Below are positions 60,583-64,000 of a stretch of DNA of 64,000 nt, in pieces. Source of the stretch: Gammaproteobacteria bacterium RIFCSPHIGHO2_12_FULL_63_22. GTDB taxonomy: Bacteria > Pseudomonadota > Gammaproteobacteria > Xanthomonadales > Xanthomonadaceae. The position numbers and the translations under genes are program-made. Under the pieces are notes generated by a model, which saw nothing but the letters and a program-made list of their open reading frames with translations, did not search any database and was not told the origin of the DNA. Numbering within the stretch: position 1 is the stretch's first letter; the number at the start of each line of letters is the position of its first letter. Where the stretch lies: assembly GCA_001801685.1 (NCBI GenBank), contig MGYJ01000061.1, positions 1-64,000 of the forward strand, read 5' to 3'.

Positions 60583-61881
60583 CTACTTCCAGAACGGTAT
60601 GCGGTAGCGCTTGGGGTTTTCGCCACGTCGTACCGGTGCGCCCAGGCTTATTTCGTGGCGACCACTCGCCAGGCTGGCCACCGGCAGCATCGCCAACATG
60701 CCGCGCTGGCCGCTGCCCGGGTCGGTGCTCGCCTCGAAGACGATGGCTACTGGTTTTCCATCCAGCTCGAGCGCACTGATGCGCGCGAGGCAATCCAGGC
60801 TTGCGACGGAATCGGGCGCCGACCGGTTGGCGGCCAGCACGTCCGGGCACGCTTTCTCCATCGCATGCGTATGCAGGCGCGGAATGAAGGGTACGAACAA
60901 GGGCAGATAGTCGCCCGAGGCCACGCGATCCGGAATGAAGGGCATCGGCCTGCGCTTGCCGATGTCACCGCGCAGGCTGCCATAGAAATCATTGACGACG
61001 CTGCGCCCTCCGCTGGGATCAGCCCGCGGCCATCCGGAATCGTTGCCCAGTTGCAGGCGACCTGAATTGGCCACTGCCGAAATCATCAGGACGCCCACCA
61101 CGGGGGCCATGAAGGCCGCGGCGATCAGGCCGGCCCGACGGCCGCCCTCGTGGCTCGCGAACAAGCCGACAAGCAGGTTGCCGCTGCTGTCGAGCCCAAG
61201 GCGGCGGTAGGGCCGCATGATCTGCGCCAGCATGCGGGCGGGCCAACCGGTCGGCACAAGTCGCTTCCCCAGTTGCTGGTCCAGCAGTTGCGCGGTGAGC
61301 AAGGGAACCAGCACCGCGCCGAACACGATATAGAACGACAGTGCTGCCAGGCGGGGACCGAAGGCTGAATCGAGCAGCCACGCCACCAGCAGTCCGACCA
61401 GGGCCAGCACGACCGGCATCAACAGGATCATCGCGGCACCGAAGCCGATGCCGAACACTCGCGTGGCGCGATTGTCGGCCGCTTCGATTGCGTCAGGAAT
61501 TGGCTTGGAATTACTCGTGGCGAGTGCGCGGGCCACAGGGCCCATGCGCATTTTTTCCCAGCGAATCCCGCCGGGATAGACCGAGTCCATTCCCACCAGA
61601 GCGACCCAATACGCGCGCAGGCACAAATGCACCAGGAAGGTGGCGATCAGCGTGTACAGGACCAGGTTGCAGTAGGCCCAGGTGGCCGAGATCAGGAAGC
61701 TGAAGGCCTCCGAGCTGCCGTTGAGCAGCGGCGCGTGCACGACATCGAGCAAGGACGGCAACTGCAGCAGGCCGACGATGGTGCCGGCGGAAACGAGCAG
61801 TTCCATTTCCCACGTGGGGGTGGTCTTGCGGGACAGGCCCGGGTCGTTCGGGTTTTCAGCTTCCGGCGTAGGTTCGGACAT
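60583..61881 (-). CDS. Uncharacterised membrane protein, 432 aa
   Basis: I do not recognise this protein. It has about six or seven hydrophobic segments in the first 290 residues (ELLVSAGTIVGLLQLP; FLISATWAYCNLVLYTLIATF; MILLMPVVLALVGLLVAWLL; FYIVFGAVLVPLLTAQLL; LIAAAFMAPVVGVLMISAV), and a soluble C-terminal region of about 140 residues with strand-like patterns, probably extracytoplasmic. The ATG at 61881 (MSEPTPEAENP) is likely; one at 61926 is possible. It stands alone between the pnp terminator and the permease gene. Confidence 0.6.
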   Translation of the reverse strand: MSEPTPEAENPNDPGLSRKTTPTWEMELLVSAGTIVGLLQLPSLLDVVHAPLLNGSSEAFSFLISATWAYCNLVLYTLIATFLVHLCLRAYWVALVGMDSVYPGGIRWEKMRMGPVARALATSNSKPIPDAIEAADNRATRVFGIGFGAAMILLMPVVLALVGLLVAWLLDSAFGPRLAALSFYIVFGAVLVPLLTAQLLDQQLGKRLVPTGWPARMLAQIMRPYRRLGLDSSGNLLVGLFASHEGGRRAGLIAAAFMAPVVGVLMISAVANSGRLQLGNDSGWPRADPSGGRSVVNDFYGSLRGDIGKRRPMPFIPDRVASGDYLPLFVPFIPRLHTHAMEKACPDVLAANRSAPDSVASLDCLARISALELDGKPVAIVFEASTDPGSGQRGMLAMLPVASLASGRHEISLGAPVRRGENPKRYRIPFWK

Positions 61882-61995
61882 GCGGATTGCCTGCGTGATC
61901 GCGTGCAATGTTAGCACCCGATCCAACCACTTCCAGAAAACGAACGGACCGCGAGTGCGGTCCGTCCGGTGACATCATGCCTGCACGAAGGGAAC

Positions 61996-63480
61996 TCAGG
62001 AATGCGATACCTTGTCGAGTTGTTCCATCGCGAATTCCTCTTCCGGCGACAGGATCAGGCGGTGCCTGCCCACCAGTGCGAAGTACACGATCCAGATCGC
62101 GAACCAGGCTGCCACCCACATCACGCCCACTGTGTAGGTCGGGTCGCCAGTCAGCTGGAAGTACAACGTGACCAGTGCAATCACCATGGTCAGCGCGGCA
62201 CCGGGAACACCCAGCGGGCTGACGTAGGGCCGGGCGATGTGCGGCATCCGCCGGCGCAGCATGATGAAGCTGAGCGCCTGCATGAAGTACGAGAACATCG
62301 CGCCGAACACCGCCATGTTCAACAGGGTGCCGCCGATGACCTTGCCGCCGCGTTCCTGGCCCAGTCCGAACCACAGTGCCAGCATCACCGCCAGGGCGAG
62401 GATGCTGCCCGTGACCATCGCCACGTGCGGCGTCTTGCGCTCGCCATGGGTCAGCGACAGCCAGGGCAGGAAATATCCTGCACGACCCAGCGAAAATATC
62501 TGCCGGCCCTTTGCGAAGATGATCGTGTGGAAGCTCGCGACCAGCCCGAGCACTGCCACCAAGGCCAGCAGCTTCGCCGTGCCCTCGCCGTAGATGGCGC
62601 GGAAACCGTCGAGCAGGGGTTCACCGGAACTGCCAAGTGCGAACGATCCCACGCCCGCCACCGATGGATTCAGCCACAGGATCATGAACGCGGAAACGAT
62701 CAGCGTGAACATGCCGGCGATGATGCCCTTGGGCATGTCGCGTTTCGGATCCATCGACTCCTCCGCGGCAAGCGGGAGCTGTTCGATCGCAAGGAACAGC
62801 CAGACCGCAAACGGCATCGCGGCGAGCACACCGACGTAACCCTTGGGCAGGAACGGACCATTGCCTTCCGCCAGCTCGGCCCCGTCGGCCCCGACATTCA
62901 TCGCCCAGCGGGCAAAATCGATATGTCCGAAGGCGCTGAACCAGAACACGACCAGGATGGCCAGGGCCAGCAGGGTCACAACCAGCGTTACCTTGAACGA
63001 CAACTCGACGCCTACAATGTTCAGGCCGACGAATACGACGTAGAACCCGATCCACCATAGCGGTTGCATCGCGTCTGGCGTGCCGAAGATGCTGCTCATG
63101 TAACTGCCGATGAAGAACACGATGACGGCAGGCGTGAGTACGTACTCGACGTTTTCGGAAAGCCCGGTGAGGAATCCGCCCCATGGACCCATCGCACTGC
63201 GTGCGAAGGAATAGGCTGCGCCCGTATGGGGCAGGGCCGGCGACATCTCCGCGATGGAGTAGGTCAGGCCCAGGTACATGATCGCGATGATGATCGTGGC
63301 GATCAGCATGCTGCCCCAGCCGTTGGCCAAGCCCAGGTTCCATCCCGAGAAGTGGCCCGAGATGACCGCGCCCACGCCCAGCGCCCAGAGCGACCAGACT
63401 CCCGCGTAGCGCCTCAATCCCCGTTTTTCGAAATATCCCTGGTCAACCTTGGTGTAACTGACACTCGATGGTTTTGCCAT
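61996..63480 (-). CDS. APC family permease, ethanolamine permease type
   Basis: A 494-aa transporter with about 12 helices of the amino acid-polyamine-organocation superfamily. The opening part WSLWALGVGAVISGHFSGWNLGL, with SIAEMSPALPHTGAAYSFAR, follows the ethanolamine permease (Eat) pattern, in which the GxxISG and tilted helix 2 form the substrate site. Substrate by homology: ethanolamine or a related small amine. It is the gene just downstream of the alcohol dehydrogenase, with a gap of about 90 bases. Confidence 0.8.
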   Translation of the reverse strand: MAKPSSVSYTKVDQGYFEKRGLRRYAGVWSLWALGVGAVISGHFSGWNLGLANGWGSMLIATIIIAIMYLGLTYSIAEMSPALPHTGAAYSFARSAMGPWGGFLTGLSENVEYVLTPAVIVFFIGSYMSSIFGTPDAMQPLWWIGFYVVFVGLNIVGVELSFKVTLVVTLLALAILVVFWFSAFGHIDFARWAMNVGADGAELAEGNGPFLPKGYVGVLAAMPFAVWLFLAIEQLPLAAEESMDPKRDMPKGIIAGMFTLIVSAFMILWLNPSVAGVGSFALGSSGEPLLDGFRAIYGEGTAKLLALVAVLGLVASFHTIIFAKGRQIFSLGRAGYFLPWLSLTHGERKTPHVAMVTGSILALAVMLALWFGLGQERGGKVIGGTLLNMAVFGAMFSYFMQALSFIMLRRRMPHIARPYVSPLGVPGAALTMVIALVTLYFQLTGDPTYTVGVMWVAAWFAIWIVYFALVGRHRLILSPEEEFAMEQLDKVSHS

Positions 63481-63570
63481 GATCCCCGCTCCCGATCTGC
63501 AATGGCCCCGTTCCCCTCGAATGCCGCCTTCGTCGTGGAGCCTGTCCGACGAAGGCCGTGAATCGAATGC

Positions 63571-64000
63571 TCAGATGTCTCCCGCCTGCGCCGCATCGAA
63601 TATCGAACGGATGCCGGCAAGGTCGAGACTGCGCGGATTGCCGCCCGCCGACGGATCGGCCAAGGCCATCTGCACGACCAGGTCCGCGCGCCGGTCATCC
63701 ACGCCCAGGTCCGCGAGCGTGTGCGGCACGCCCAGGTCGCGGCGCAATTCCAGGATGAAGGCGAGGAAGCCATCGAAGTCAGGTTGCGACAGCCCAAGGT
63801 AGGCGGCCAGTCGCGTGATGCGCGCTTCGATTGCCTCGCGATTGAACTTGAGCACGTAGGGCATGAAGGTCGCATTGGTCATGCCGTGGTGCGTGTCGTA
63901 GAGCGCGCCGACCGGATGCGACAGTGCATGCATCCCGCCGAGGCCTTTCTGGAATGCAGTCGCGCCCATCGCTGCCGCAGCCATCATGTCCGAGCGTGCA
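63571..64000 (-). CDS. Iron-containing alcohol dehydrogenase, C-terminal fragment
   Basis: About 142 codons; the upstream part lies beyond the window. The frame stays open to the edge (ARSDMMAAAAMGATAFQ), so this is a cut gene and not a short one. Motifs GLGGMHALSHPVGALYDTHHG supply two iron-binding histidines of the Fe-ADH family, followed by the helical C-terminal domain with MPYVLKFNREAIEAR. It lies in the same direction as the permease gene and may serve the same pathway. Confidence 0.9.
   Translation of the reverse strand, partial: ARSDMMAAAAMGATAFQKGLGGMHALSHPVGALYDTHHGMTNATFMPYVLKFNREAIEARITRLAAYLGLSQPDFDGFLAFILELRRDLGVPHTLADLGVDDRRADLVVQMALADPSAGGNPRSLDLAGIRSIFDAAQAGDI

Overview
The window is a GC-rich, densely packed piece of a gammaproteobacterial chromosome. 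Gene content and order point to the Lysobacterales/Xanthomonadales: minCDE behind a GNAT gene, asd-fimV-truA-trpF-trpB-trpA-accD, tpiA-secG-tRNA-Leu-nuoA..N, and tRNA-fMet-rimP-nusA-infB-rbfA-truB-rpsO-pnp. A Rhodanobacteraceae or Lysobacteraceae genus is likely; the genus itself is an inference I cannot settle from sequence alone. There is no prophage, insertion sequence, CRISPR array or plasmid-type module, and no gap over 300 bases lacks a gene or RNA.

Layout. Bases 1-264 hold the start of an ACE-like M2 dipeptidase lipoprotein. A small HEASH-motif protein, a REP-type inverted repeat, minE, minD, minC and a GNAT acetyltransferase follow, all on the minus strand to 3403. A DesK/NarL-type two-component pair, an SRPBCC membrane protein, and a Gld-like ABC module (ATPase, permease, GldG-like protein, DUF4340) with DUF423 and an AlkA-like glycosylase run on the plus strand to 12239. 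A minus-strand block to 15597 holds VanY-type carboxypeptidase, PH-like membrane protein, ribbon-helix-helix regulator, SPFH protein and a beta-propeller protein. The SPFH operon has a very clear sigma-70 promoter with two operator-like repeats in its spacer. purT, an 89-aa unknown and rluF follow. A minus-strand four-gene unit (SCO, psd, bpt, EEP hydrolase) precedes the long plus-strand housekeeping region.

The plus-strand region from 21351 to 60509 runs prmB, aroC, asd, fimV, truA, trpF, trpB, two DUF3144 genes, trpA, accD, glmM and a 2-oxoglutarate oxygenase. A minus-strand SDR gene interrupts it. It then continues with tpiA, secG, tRNA-Leu(GAG), the complete 14-gene complex I operon, initiator tRNA, and the translation/RNA operon rimP-nusA-infB-rbfA-truB-rpsO-pnp. 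After a bidirectional terminator come three minus-strand genes: an unknown membrane protein, an ethanolamine-type permease, and an iron-containing alcohol dehydrogenase cut by the window edge.

Many genes overlap by 1-4 bases (ATGA, TAATG, TGATG, GTGA), which suggests extensive translational coupling. Several starts needed correction: TTG for minD and fimV, GTG for trpF, trpB, nuoK, nuoH and pnp, and probably CTG for truB. No wholly new multi-gene system is evident. The most unusual points are the self-regulated SPFH operon, the U1-U72 initiator tRNA, the CTG start of truB, and the two DUF3144 genes inside the trp operon.
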